NCBI RefSeq assembly: GCF_004771005.1
Contig: NZ_RQHV01000066.1
Coordinates: forward strand, 1 to 64,000
Reading direction: 5' to 3'
DNA: 64,000 bases
DNA from: Leptospira ilyithenensis
GTDB taxonomy: Bacteria; Spirochaetota; Leptospiria; Leptospirales; Leptospiraceae
The stretch's first letter is position 1; each line of letters starts with the position of its first letter. Positions 18,783 through 27,135 of the stretch are shown in pieces. The notes beneath the pieces are model-generated. The model was not told the DNA's origin. It ran no database searches and saw only the letters and a program-made list of their open reading frames with translations. Position numbers and translations under genes: made by a program.

Positions 18783-20333
18783 ATGTCTAGGAAAGATTAT
18801 TTACCCACGCTCGTTGCGGTTTATTTGGATAATGAAACTCTGGCGTTTTTGAATGACAAACCATACTGGGATCTTTGGAAAAAATTTCTCCAAAGAGTAG
18901 ATTCCCTTTTTCCCAACATAACAGTTCATATACGGGTCGACGACAATCTTTTAGGAAAATTAAAAACCGAAAAAGAAATATCGGATAGATTGAAAACCCA
19001 TACCGATCCAAACGATGAATCCGATTTCCTGAAAGAGATGATTCCGTTTCTTCCCGCTTCCAAATTCCAAGATCCCGATTGGGACGAGGTTTGTTTTCTT
19101 TATCTGAAAGGTATCAGTCCTCTCTTGGACGTGGAGTTATCCAAAAGATCCTGGAAGAGACATCAAGATTTTTTCAGTCAATATTCCTATAGCGAAAACC
19201 TTCCCGAAGGAATTATTCCTACGATTCTCTCCAGAGAATTTTTAAGCACTCTACCTGACAAATTACCTTCGGATGTTCATTCTTTCTTTTTAAAAAATAT
19301 AAATCATTACGATGTGGATATATTCTTTGTCCCGCCGGATCTAAGACAGTATCGGTTTGATCTCAGAGTCAATCACCCTCGCAATGTAAATCTGATCGAA
19401 AGCCTATTCAAAAAAATTCCAGGGCCTGCTTATTCTGAAATTCTACCTATCTTAAAAAAAGAACCGGCTATCTTTCGTTTTGCGCCTTCCTATGTGGAAT
19501 GGGAGATTCAAAGAGGCTCGGAACAGGATTGTATCTTTCGCGGTAGGACCTATCTGATCGATAAAAACGACAAGACTTCCGTTACTTTGGAGAATGCAAA
19601 ACTCATTTTGTCCAAATTGGAATCTACATTTCCCTCGCCGATGACAATTTGTTTGGGCGGAAACGGAGAGCCGCTCCTCCACCCTGATTGGAAAGAAATC
19701 ATTACCCGGATTCTAAAGCTTCCTTACTTAACCGAGCTAATGATCGAAACATCACTCACATCTAATGCAGGTGAGCTCGTTTCTTTTTTACGGAACTTAT
19801 CCGAAGCGGAAAGAAAGAAGATCTGTTTGATTGTAGATTTATCTACTTTGAAGGAAGATAGATACAAAACTTTGTACGGGACAAATGATTTGTCTAAAGT
19901 TTTGGAATCGATTGATTTATTGAAATCCGTTTTGCCGCAAGGTTCTTTGAATGTGGAAATGATTAAAATGAAGGAAGTTGAAGACGAGATTGACGCCTAC
20001 TTTACTTATTTTGAAAAGAAAAACATCAACGTGATTCTCCAAAAATACAACAGTTATGCGGGAAAACTTACGGAGAGAAGAGTAAGTGATCTTACTCCGA
20101 TTCATCGTGAATTCTGTTGGCACCTAACACGCGATTTATACATCAATGCAAACGGTTCCGTTGCCATTTGCAAACAAGATATTACCCGCGAAATAGGAAA
20201 CCTGACTACAGAAAATTTAAAAGACATTTGGCAAAAAGGAAATTCTTATTTTGCTTCTTCTTTCCTGGGAAATCATCCAGAAATCCCCGCACCTTGCCTT
20301 TCCTGCGATGAATGGTACACATTTAACGCCTAA
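18783..20333 (+). CDS. Spiro-SPASM protein (degenerate radical-SAM-like with SPASM domain)
   Basis: A 516-residue protein. The N-terminal 230 residues are of unclear fold. The middle (about 235-430) resembles a radical-SAM barrel with CLGGNGEPLLHPDW (a GGEP-like motif), but there is no CxxxCxxC cluster motif; only an isolated DCIFRGR occurs where it would be expected. The C-terminal part has SPASM-like cysteines: FCWH, VAICKQD and PCLSCDEW. This fits the spirochaete-restricted spiro-SPASM family. An auxiliary Fe-S cluster is possible. Chemistry and substrate are unknown. It is two bp after the SurA-like gene and overlaps the SpsF-PseG gene by 26 bp. Confidence 0.75.
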   Translation: MSRKDYLPTLVAVYLDNETLAFLNDKPYWDLWKKFLQRVDSLFPNITVHIRVDDNLLGKLKTEKEISDRLKTHTDPNDESDFLKEMIPFLPASKFQDPDWDEVCFLYLKGISPLLDVELSKRSWKRHQDFFSQYSYSENLPEGIIPTILSREFLSTLPDKLPSDVHSFFLKNINHYDVDIFFVPPDLRQYRFDLRVNHPRNVNLIESLFKKIPGPAYSEILPILKKEPAIFRFAPSYVEWEIQRGSEQDCIFRGRTYLIDKNDKTSVTLENAKLILSKLESTFPSPMTICLGGNGEPLLHPDWKEIITRILKLPYLTELMIETSLTSNAGELVSFLRNLSEAERKKICLIVDLSTLKEDRYKTLYGTNDLSKVLESIDLLKSVLPQGSLNVEMIKMKEVEDEIDAYFTYFEKKNINVILQKYNSYAGKLTERRVSDLTPIHREFCWHLTRDLYINANGSVAICKQDITREIGNLTTENLKDIWQKGNSYFASSFLGNHPEIPAPCLSCDEWYTFNA

Positions 20334-21879
20334 ACCTTTCGCTTTCATCCAGGCTAGGCTGGGATCTACCCGCTTGCCCGGAAAAGTTTTACTCGAATTG
20401 CCGGAAGGGTCGGGTGTAACCATCCTCGATCATATTTTCAACCGGCTCATTCAAATTCTACCCAAGGAAAGAATCGTATTTTTAATCCCCGAAATAGACT
20501 TGGGGTTAAAAGATTTTCTAAACCGAAGAGGTTATCTGTGGTTTGCAGGTTCCGAGACGGATGTCCGGGAACGTTATATTCTGGCCGCAGAAACATTCGG
20601 GGCAAAAGATATCATTCGTCTAACGGGCGATAACCCATTTATAGATATTCATTCCGTAGAGTTACTTATGGAATCCATCTGTCATTTGCAAACCGAAAAG
20701 TATTGTCTTTCCTTTCTGAATTTACCTCTGGGCATGGGAGCGGAATGTTTTTCTTATGAGGCACTGGTAAATGAAAAAGACACGAAGACGGAGCCACGAC
20801 ATAGAGAACATGTAAGTCTACATATCAAAGAAGATTTGGAAAAGTATTCGGTATACCGATTGGTTCCTCCATATCTCAATTCCAAAGATATGGAAGAATC
20901 CGACCAAATCCGAATGACAATCGATGAACCTTCGGATTTGAAATTGGCAAATTTAGTCTGGAAAGAGTTAGGTGACAAGTTTCCATTTTTCGGTTCGAAA
21001 GAAGTAATCGAACTGTATCGGAAAAAACCGAATTTGTTTTTGGAAAACGAGTCCGTGAAACAAGTCCGCTTTTCTCTACCTAAAAGCGAGTTTGGAAAAA
21101 AGAAAATTCACATTCAATACGGAGATCCGAAACAATTCGGTTCCGGTCATTTTGATCGCTGTCAGTCCCTTTCCATAGAATTGCAAATGAACGGGTATTC
21201 GGTAAGTATGGATACGAAGTATCAACCGGGTGCCGATGCTTTTCTTTTAGATGCAAGAGAGACCGTACCGGAAGACGAAACGGTCTTTCTAATAGATAAT
21301 TTGGAATACAAAAACAGAAAAAACCCTTATTTGTTTTTATTGCCTCATCCTTCCGTGGAATGGGAAGATAAAAATCATTTTTCTTTTTACACTTCCCCTT
21401 TAATAGATTCATATCGAAATGAAGAAAAAGTCACAGGAGATTGGTTTATTTATGCGGGAGCACTGAATGAAGTTTATTCCGATTCTTTGGATCGGTATCT
21501 GACGGAAGTGCTGTCACCCAAATGGGGGATTGGTAACATAACAAGAGTTGGTGGGACAAAGCCGAAGCTTTCGAATATCAGATATTACTCACGTTTGGCA
21601 AAGGCGGATTATATGAAACGTATTTCAAAATCAGAAGGTTTTATTTCCTATTTCGGCCAGAGCACGTTGGAAGCGATCTACATGAAAAAGAAAGTTGCCA
21701 TTTTTGGAATGACTGAAATTCATAAAGAACTGGGAATGTTTTTATCTAAAAAAATTGAAATTCCTTATCTCGGAGAACCGAAAAATTGGATTCATCCTCC
21801 GGATATATGTCTATCTCCACGACTTGGATTGGATAGAAACGCACAAAATGTAATTTTGAATTGGTTGAAAACACTTTGA
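20308..21879 (+). CDS. SpsF-like nucleotidyltransferase fused to PseG-like glycan domain
   Basis: A 523-residue two-domain protein. Residues about 10-240 are a SpsF/CMP-sugar-type nucleotidyltransferase (FIQARLGSTRLPGKVL, RLTGDNPFID). Residues about 270-523 resemble PseG, the UDP-sugar hydrolase of pseudaminic-acid synthesis (GSGHFDRCQSL near 295, GFISYFGQSTLEAIYMKKKVA near 465). ATG 20308 is preferred because it sits just before the first beta strand; an upstream ATG at 20251 lies deeper in the previous gene. A role in making or attaching a nonulosonic acid, for example on flagellin, is inference. Confidence 0.75.
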   Translation: MNGTHLTPKPFAFIQARLGSTRLPGKVLLELPEGSGVTILDHIFNRLIQILPKERIVFLIPEIDLGLKDFLNRRGYLWFAGSETDVRERYILAAETFGAKDIIRLTGDNPFIDIHSVELLMESICHLQTEKYCLSFLNLPLGMGAECFSYEALVNEKDTKTEPRHREHVSLHIKEDLEKYSVYRLVPPYLNSKDMEESDQIRMTIDEPSDLKLANLVWKELGDKFPFFGSKEVIELYRKKPNLFLENESVKQVRFSLPKSEFGKKKIHIQYGDPKQFGSGHFDRCQSLSIELQMNGYSVSMDTKYQPGADAFLLDARETVPEDETVFLIDNLEYKNRKNPYLFLLPHPSVEWEDKNHFSFYTSPLIDSYRNEEKVTGDWFIYAGALNEVYSDSLDRYLTEVLSPKWGIGNITRVGGTKPKLSNIRYYSRLAKADYMKRISKSEGFISYFGQSTLEAIYMKKKVAIFGMTEIHKELGMFLSKKIEIPYLGEPKNWIHPPDICLSPRLGLDRNAQNVILNWLKTL

Positions 21880-22910
21880 AAGATTCTTTATTGAAAACAA
21901 TATCCCTATTCTCAAAAATCACCTTTGCCTGGTTAATTCTTTCAGTTTCAGTTTACGCACAAGAGAACCCTCCGCCTACAGAATCGGAAACTTTTCAATC
22001 GAAGATTGACTTGGAAAAAACGGGAAGAAACATCATCAACGCACTTCGTTACGGAAAGTTCGGGGTCGCCGATTTCGAATGGAAGAAAATCCAAGCCGAT
22101 ATTTATAAAGAAGAAGCAGAATATTCTTATCTGGCGGGAGCCATTCACTATTCCCGCCTGGAGTGGCCTGAAGCCAAAGAGGCACTTGCCAAAGCTTTGG
22201 CAAAAGAACCGAACCAGGAAGCGGCAAGTTTCCTATTGGGAATGATCTATGCTCAGGAAGACAATTGGAAAGAAGCAAAAGATACTTGGCTTGAAACAAA
22301 TCAGATTTCACCTTATAATCCTTTTTATCATTATAATCTCGGAGTCGCCTACTATATATTAGGTGAATATGGGCAAGCGATCACTTCTTTATCGAAATCC
22401 TTGGAATACAAACCGAATTATTCGGAAGCAAAAACAATTCTCGTCAAAACCTACCTGGAACTAGGAAATTATACCGAGGCAAAAAAAGAAATCGAATCCA
22501 TTTTAGAAACCGATCCCAAAAATCCGATGGCGTCCAATTTACTCGGACGGGTAGTATATCTGACTGAAAAAGATCCGAAGAAGGCATTGGCTCTTTTGAA
22601 AGACGAACGGGTCTTAGGTTGGCGTGAAAAGAAGACGTACGCCCGTTGTTATTTTGAAGTTAGAAAATGGCGAAATGCCGAATCTTTATTCCGATCAATC
22701 GCATTTTCTCCGTTTGCGGATGATTACGATCAAAGTTTTTATTTGAATCTACTTTTGAATTTGGGATTGGAAGAAAAGGCGAATGAGTTTTTTCATTTCA
22801 TTCAAAAGAAAAATAAAAATGATTCTACAATTGCGGAAGCCTATCGGATGTTATTGGCAAGCAGGGAAGGAAAAACCCTGCTTTACCATTATTTCAAAGT
22901 AAGATATTAG
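21876..22910 (+). CDS. Exported TPR-repeat protein
   Basis: A protein of about 344 residues with a signal peptide (FAWLILSVSVYAQ) and at least four tetratricopeptide repeats, for example EAAFLLGMIYAQEDNWKEAK-like and NPFYHYNLGVAYYILGEYGQA units at about 95-215. TPR arrays bind partner proteins, here presumably in the periplasm. All candidate starts are TTG (21861, 21876, 21891). I chose 21876 because it overlaps the previous TGA, which suggests coupling. It converges on the response regulator with a four-bp overlap of the 3' ends. Confidence 0.75.
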   Translation: MKDSLLKTISLFSKITFAWLILSVSVYAQENPPPTESETFQSKIDLEKTGRNIINALRYGKFGVADFEWKKIQADIYKEEAEYSYLAGAIHYSRLEWPEAKEALAKALAKEPNQEAASFLLGMIYAQEDNWKEAKDTWLETNQISPYNPFYHYNLGVAYYILGEYGQAITSLSKSLEYKPNYSEAKTILVKTYLELGNYTEAKKEIESILETDPKNPMASNLLGRVVYLTEKDPKKALALLKDERVLGWREKKTYARCYFEVRKWRNAESLFRSIAFSPFADDYDQSFYLNLLLNLGLEEKANEFFHFIQKKNKNDSTIAEAYRMLLASREGKTLLYHYFKVRY

Positions 22911-23578
22911 GGGACCGCCGCTTCCGGTTTGGATTGGGTGTATTTCCATTCTACTGCAACGCGGATTAACTTTTCATTTTCAGAGATACTGAGCTTTGTT
23001 TTGATACGGGAACGCAAAGTTTCTATCGTGGAAGCCGCCAAACCCATATTAGCCGCAATTTCCTTGACGGGCATACCTTCTCCAATCATAAGAAAGACTT
23101 CCAATTCGCGATTGGAAAGCCTGTCGATAGGATCTTTTTCTTCTTTTTGAGAAGTTCTGTAAAGATGCCCTAAAAGTCTGGTAGCTTGAGATGAACTTAC
23201 AAAGTAGTCCCCTCTAAGTACTGTATGGATCGCTTCTACAATCTGAGTGGTTGTATCTTCTTTAAATACGTAACCCATAGCACCTAATTTGAAAGCCCTA
23301 TCGACAAACGTATCATCAGTTAACATACTAATAATGATCACTGCGATATTGGGAAATGCAGTTCGCAATTTTTTCAAAAGCTGCAAACCGTTTTGATTTT
23401 GCTTCAACTGAATGTCCACAAGGACAAGAGTAGGCTGCAAGTTTTCTATATCGGCAAACGCCTTTTCAATAGTGTCAGAGCTCCCAATACACTCCAAATC
23501 ATCTGATTTGGAGATAAGGTTGTTCAAGGCATCTACAACGAGTGGATGGTCATCGACAATGTATACTTGCTTTTTCAT
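22907..23578 (-). CDS. NarL/FixJ-family response regulator
   Basis: A 223-residue regulator. The receiver domain has YIVDDHPL (acidic pair), LVLVDIQL (phosphoacceptor Asp, about 54) and YVFKEDT (Lys switch). The C-terminal LuxR-type helix-turn-helix has LSNRELEVFLMIGEGMPVKEIA. I chose ATG 23578, which has GGGA six bases upstream; a TTG four codons earlier is less likely. No histidine kinase is nearby, so it is an orphan. It follows pntB by 12 bp, so it may be co-transcribed with the transhydrogenase. Confidence 0.9.
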   Translation of the reverse strand: MKKQVYIVDDHPLVVDALNNLISKSDDLECIGSSDTIEKAFADIENLQPTLVLVDIQLKQNQNGLQLLKKLRTAFPNIAVIIISMLTDDTFVDRAFKLGAMGYVFKEDTTTQIVEAIHTVLRGDYFVSSSQATRLLGHLYRTSQKEEKDPIDRLSNRELEVFLMIGEGMPVKEIAANMGLAASTIETLRSRIKTKLSISENEKLIRVAVEWKYTQSKPEAAVP

Positions 23579-23590
23579 GTGTAATCCCAA

Positions 23591-24988
23591 TTAAGATTCT
23601 TTTAACGCGTTTATCATCTCTTGGGTTGCTTTTTTTCCATCCCCGAATAACATGAGACAATTGTCTGCAATGAATAGCGGGTTAGGAACTCCGGCAAATC
23701 CGGGAGAAAGTGACCGTTTGATTACGACTACAGTTTTCGCTTTATCAACATCTAAAATAGGCATCCCCGCAATCGGAGATTTCGGATCCGTTTTTGCAAG
23801 AGGGTTTGTAACGTCATTGGCACCGTTGACAATTACAAGATCGACATTTTCGAATGTACTATTAATTTCGTCCATCTCTTTCAGACGGTCGTACGGAATA
23901 TCCGCTTCCGCCAATAAGACGTTCATATGGCCTGGCATCCTTCCCGCGACCGGGTGGATTGCGAAAGTTACGTCGATTCCTTTAGCAGTAAGCAGTTGGT
24001 ACAAATCACGGACCGAGTGTTGTGCTTGTGCGACCGCCATTCCGTATCCCGGAACAATCACCACAGTACGGGCAATATCAAGCAACATGGCGACTTCTTC
24101 TGCACTTGTAGATTTGATCTTACCTTGATAGAAATCACCGTCGTCCTTCATCTCGGAAGCAACAGCACCGAATCCGCCGAATAATACGTTCGTAAGACTT
24201 CTGTTCATCGCTTTACACATAATTTGCGTTAGAATGATACCGGATGCACCTACAAGAGAACCGGCGATAATCAAAACATTATTATTCAGCACAAAGCCTG
24301 TCGCGGAAGCCGCAATTCCGGAATAAGAGTTCAAAAGAGAAATCACAACCGGCATATCCGCTCCTCCGATCGGAACTACAAGTAAGATTCCTAAAACCAA
24401 ACTGGCCGCACTTAGAATCCAATAGATAGGCTCATTGGTCGGAGAGAGAGTGCTGTAAACCCCGAGACCGATACAAGCAAGACCAATGACGATTTTTACT
24501 GCTTGGTCGCCTGGGTAACGAACAGCTTTTTCTGTAACAAAACCTTGTAGTTTTCCGAAAGCGATAAAACTTCCACTGAAAGTAATCCCGCCGACGATTG
24601 CGGAGAATACGATGGAGATAATCTCCTGGTAATTGACAATGTATTCGTATTTGGGGATGGAAATTTGCAAAGCGGAGCCTGCGACAAGTACCGAAGCAAT
24701 ACCACCAAACCCGTTTAAAACTGCAACCAACTGAGGCATTGCAGTCATTTGGATCTTGATTGCAAGAATGATTCCGATAACGGATCCAATCGCAATTCCG
24801 ATGGCGATCCATTCGTAACTGATGATTTGTTGGTCGAATAAAGTCGCCACTACGGCGATAAACATTCCCACAGCGCCCAGGATGTTTCCCTTAGTGGCTG
24901 TTTTCGGATGACCGAGTTGTTTGAGACCTACAATAAAAAGTATGGAAGCAAGCAGATAAGATAAATTGAGTGCATTTACTAAATTCAT
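23591..24988 (-). CDS. pntB: NAD(P) transhydrogenase subunit beta
   Basis: A 465-residue PntB. The N-terminal part carries about nine membrane segments of the proton channel. The C-terminal domain III binds NADP(H) (IVPGYGMAVAQAQH, FAIHPVAGRMPGHMNVLL, DLVIVNGANDVTNP). It couples proton re-entry to reduction of NADP+ by NADH. It lies 14 bp after pntAB. The domain I gene (pntAA) is not adjacent and not in this window. Confidence 0.95.
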   Translation of the reverse strand: MNLVNALNLSYLLASILFIVGLKQLGHPKTATKGNILGAVGMFIAVVATLFDQQIISYEWIAIGIAIGSVIGIILAIKIQMTAMPQLVAVLNGFGGIASVLVAGSALQISIPKYEYIVNYQEIISIVFSAIVGGITFSGSFIAFGKLQGFVTEKAVRYPGDQAVKIVIGLACIGLGVYSTLSPTNEPIYWILSAASLVLGILLVVPIGGADMPVVISLLNSYSGIAASATGFVLNNNVLIIAGSLVGASGIILTQIMCKAMNRSLTNVLFGGFGAVASEMKDDGDFYQGKIKSTSAEEVAMLLDIARTVVIVPGYGMAVAQAQHSVRDLYQLLTAKGIDVTFAIHPVAGRMPGHMNVLLAEADIPYDRLKEMDEINSTFENVDLVIVNGANDVTNPLAKTDPKSPIAGMPILDVDKAKTVVVIKRSLSPGFAGVPNPLFIADNCLMLFGDGKKATQEMINALKES

Positions 24989-25002
24989 TTTGAAGTTTCC
25001 GC

Positions 25003-25284
25003 TCAGTCCTTTTTCTTAAACATCGAAAGCATTCTGTGGGTTACCAAAAATCCACCCACAACGTTGATCGTTGCAAAGATCACGGAAAGAAATCCCAAGA
25101 TCTTAGTGATATTATTATCAGGAAGGCCGGAGGAGTAAAGAGCACCGATCAAGGTGATCCCTGAAATGGCATTGGAACCCGACATAAGTGGGGTATGAAG
25201 AATGGGAGGGATTTTTGTGATGATTTCAAATCCGACGAAAATCGCCAAAACGAAGATCGTCACTGCGGTTACAAATATTTCCAT
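25003..25284 (-). CDS. pntAB: NAD(P) transhydrogenase alpha subunit, membrane part (PntAB)
   Basis: A 93-residue protein with about three membrane segments, matching the separate alpha-2 chain of split transhydrogenases (IPPILHTPLMSGSNAISGI is the signature stretch). It forms the proton-conducting domain with PntB. In split systems a pntAA gene for the NAD(H)-binding domain normally precedes it. Here the upstream DNA holds the divergent rrf2 gene, so that subunit must be encoded elsewhere. Confidence 0.92.
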   Translation of the reverse strand: MEIFVTAVTIFVLAIFVGFEIITKIPPILHTPLMSGSNAISGITLIGALYSSGLPDNNITKILGFLSVIFATINVVGGFLVTHRMLSMFKKKD

Positions 25285-25380
25285 AGGTAAGAAATAGTAT
25301 TTGGGGAAGTCCTGGTTTTTGGAAAACTAAATTTTATATCAAAGATGACTGGAAATTTGTTTCGAGTATGTTTCTCCGGG

Positions 25381-25398
25381 GACAGTTCGAATCCTGTC
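25381..25398 (+). other. tRNA T-arm-like fragment
   Basis: GACAG and CTGTC flank TTCGAATC, resembling the T-stem and loop of a tRNA with one stem base missing. No matching acceptor, D or anticodon arm lies upstream, so it is not a tRNA gene. It could be a tRNA remnant left beside an inserted segment, or chance. Confidence 0.3.
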
Positions 25399-25438
25399 AA
25401 AGGAAAAAGGAAGCCAAATGATCGTGAATGAATCGGGA

Positions 25439-25444
25439 TTGACA
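25439..25444 (+). promoter_or_regulatory. Putative -35 element of the rrf2 promoter
   Basis: A perfect TTGACA lies 39 bases before the rrf2 start codon. The -10 position expected about 17 bases downstream (near 25461-25467, TACTTG-like) is weak and lies inside the TGTAA-N9-TTACA dyad. A regulator bound there would block RNA polymerase. Confidence 0.5.
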
Positions 25445-25455
25445 CAAAAAGCAGA

Positions 25456-25474
25456 TGTAATACTTGTAGTTACA
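25456..25474. promoter_or_regulatory. Putative Rrf2 operator upstream of the regulator gene
   Basis: Inverted repeat TGTAA-N9-TTACA, in a 23-base context (GATGTAATA...TTACAAC) that is also found before the NmrA-like gene at 25950-25968. The recurrence at both promoters of one regulatory unit points to binding by the Rrf2 protein encoded between them, with autoregulation. Confidence 0.6.
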
Positions 25475-25482
25475 ACTAGCTT

Positions 25483-25932
25483 ATGTCCATCCCGAGTAGG
25501 TATTCAGTCGCAATTCATATTTTGACCATTTTGGATATGGGTGGCGAACCGTCTTCAGAGGAAATCGCAGGTTCCGTAGGAACAAATCCGGCGATCATAC
25601 GATTACTTATGGGAAAATTAAAAAAAGCAGGTTTAATCCAAGTAAGACGAGGGGTCAAAGGGTCCAGTCTGGCAAGGTCTCCGAAAGAGATCACTCTTTT
25701 GGATGTGTACCGAGCTTCGGAAAAGGATGAATCTCTATTTTTGCTACATGAACATCCAAACCCGGAATGTCCTATTGGAAAAAATATCCAGGAGGCTCTG
25801 GAGGGAATTCTGGACGAAGCTCAAACGGCAATGGAGTTGAAACTTGGCGAATATACTTTAGCCAATGTAACGGGTGATATTCGCCGTAAAATCAATTCTC
25901 AGAAAGGTAAGGCCTTGAAAAAAGGTGCGTGA
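25483..25932 (+). CDS. Rrf2-family transcriptional regulator
   Basis: A 149-residue Rrf2 protein: an N-terminal winged helix (SVAIHILTILDMGGEPSSEE, then IIRLLMGKLKKAGLI and the wing RRGVKGSSLAR), and a C-terminal dimerisation helix. It has only one cysteine, in NPECPIG, so it cannot hold the three-cysteine Fe-S cluster of IscR/NsrR. It is closer to YwnA-like members, which may sense electrophiles or thiol modification. The following gene is an NmrA-like reductase, as in the ywnA/ywnB arrangement of Bacillus. Confidence 0.88.
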   Translation: MSIPSRYSVAIHILTILDMGGEPSSEEIAGSVGTNPAIIRLLMGKLKKAGLIQVRRGVKGSSLARSPKEITLLDVYRASEKDESLFLLHEHPNPECPIGKNIQEALEGILDEAQTAMELKLGEYTLANVTGDIRRKINSQKGKALKKGA

Positions 25933-25949
25933 TTTTTTATCAAATCTGA

Positions 25950-25968
25950 TGTAATAATGTAACTTACA
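25950..25968. promoter_or_regulatory. Putative Rrf2 operator upstream of the reductase operon
   Basis: A second TGTAA-N9-TTACA inverted repeat, 22 bases before the NmrA-like start codon and downstream of the rrf2 stop. Flanking bases GATGTAATA and TTACAAC are the same as at 25456-25474. It is placed to repress the reductase, SnoaL and dioxygenase genes. Confidence 0.6.
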
Positions 25969-25990
25969 ACAAAACAATAAAGGAGTAAAA

Positions 25991-26638
25991 ATGAAATTAA
26001 CACTGATAGGAGCGACCGGCTTCATCGGATCAAAGGTATTGGAAGAAGCGCTGGACAGAGGGTATCAAATAACTGCTGTTCTAAGAGATCCTTCCAAGCT
26101 TACCGTGGAGCATAAGAATTTGAAAAAAGTCAAAGCGGATATTTTCGATAAGGAAATATTGACAAAAATCATTTCCGAAACAGACGGAGTTCTCAATTCC
26201 TACAACCCGGGGTGGACTGATCCGAATATAAGAGAAAATGTGATCAAAGGATCTTTGTCCATTATAGAAGCTACGAAAAAATCAGGAGTGAAACGATTTC
26301 TGATTATGGGAGGCGCTGGTTCCCTGGAAGTCGCTCCCGATTTACAACTGTTAGATACTCCTGAATTTCCAAAAGAATATTTTCACGCCGCAGACGCTGT
26401 GAGAGAAGTTCTGAAATTTTTAAAAACGGAAAAGGAACTGGAATGGAGTTTTCTTTCTCCTTCCGCAGTCATTGATCCTACAATGGCAAAAACGGGAAAT
26501 TACAGAACAGAAACCAATTCCTTATTGGTTGACAGTGAAGGAAAAAGTCAAATTTCTCTCGGTGATCTTGCGAAAGCCTTTGTAGACGAAGTGGAGGAAA
26601 GAAAACATATCAGAGAAAGGTTTACAGTCGGATATTAA
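25991..26638 (+). CDS. NmrA/YwnB-like NAD(P)-binding reductase
   Basis: A 215-residue atypical short-chain dehydrogenase. The glycine motif GATGFIGSKV (residues 7-16) and the following DRGYQITAVLRDPSKL strand bind NADP(H). The central FLIMGGAGSLEVAP stretch is typical of the YwnB/NmrA group. The substrate is unknown; quinone or flavin reduction is possible. AAAGGAG lies seven to eight bases before the ATG. It is the first gene after the second Rrf2 dyad. Confidence 0.85.
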   Translation: MKLTLIGATGFIGSKVLEEALDRGYQITAVLRDPSKLTVEHKNLKKVKADIFDKEILTKIISETDGVLNSYNPGWTDPNIRENVIKGSLSIIEATKKSGVKRFLIMGGAGSLEVAPDLQLLDTPEFPKEYFHAADAVREVLKFLKTEKELEWSFLSPSAVIDPTMAKTGNYRTETNSLLVDSEGKSQISLGDLAKAFVDEVEERKHIRERFTVGY

Positions 26639-26656
26639 GTAAGGAGCAAAAAACAA

Positions 26657-27133
26657 ATGAAACCGAATTTAAAAAAAATCACAAATTATCTAACCATCTT
26701 AGGAACTGCGACTCTAATTTTATCTTGTTTGATCACCTGTAATCAAAAAGAAGATAAGTCCGAAAAAAACAAAGAGATTGTAGTAAACTTTTATAACAAG
26801 ATTTTCAAAGATCATAAACCGAAGGAAGCCGTTGAACAGTATGTTGGCGATAAATACATTCAACATAATCCGTATGTTCCCGACGGCACGGAAGCTTTCC
26901 TCGGATATTTTGTACCTTACTTTCAAAACAATCCTGACTCGATTGCCGAAATCAAAAGAGCCGTCGCCGAGGGAGATTTGGTATTTCTACATGTTCATTT
27001 TAAACAAAACAAACAAGATCCTGGACAAGCGATCGTAGATATTTTTAGAGTTGAAAACGGTAAAATTGTAGAACATTGGGATGTGATCCAGGCAATTCCT
27101 GAAAAATCCGCAAACACAAATACAATGTTTTAG
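26657..27133 (+). CDS. SnoaL-like lipoprotein
   Basis: A 158-residue protein with a lipoprotein-type leader (TATLILSCLITC, lipidated Cys about 24 or 28) and a SnoaL/NTF2-like domain: NKEIVVNFYNKIFK, YIQHNPYVPDGTEAF, VDIFRVENGKIVEHWDVIQ. The fold often forms a ligand pocket or a small-molecule isomerase site. Catalysis is unproven. A strong AAGGAG precedes the ATG. It is in the Rrf2-controlled set. Confidence 0.82.
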   Translation: MKPNLKKITNYLTILGTATLILSCLITCNQKEDKSEKNKEIVVNFYNKIFKDHKPKEAVEQYVGDKYIQHNPYVPDGTEAFLGYFVPYFQNNPDSIAEIKRAVAEGDLVFLHVHFKQNKQDPGQAIVDIFRVENGKIVEHWDVIQAIPEKSANTNTMF

Positions 27134-27135
27134 TT

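Noticed and set aside
25330..25400. Complete tRNA gene around the T-arm-like sequence
   Set aside because: No acceptor, D or anticodon stem can be drawn upstream, and one T-stem base is missing.
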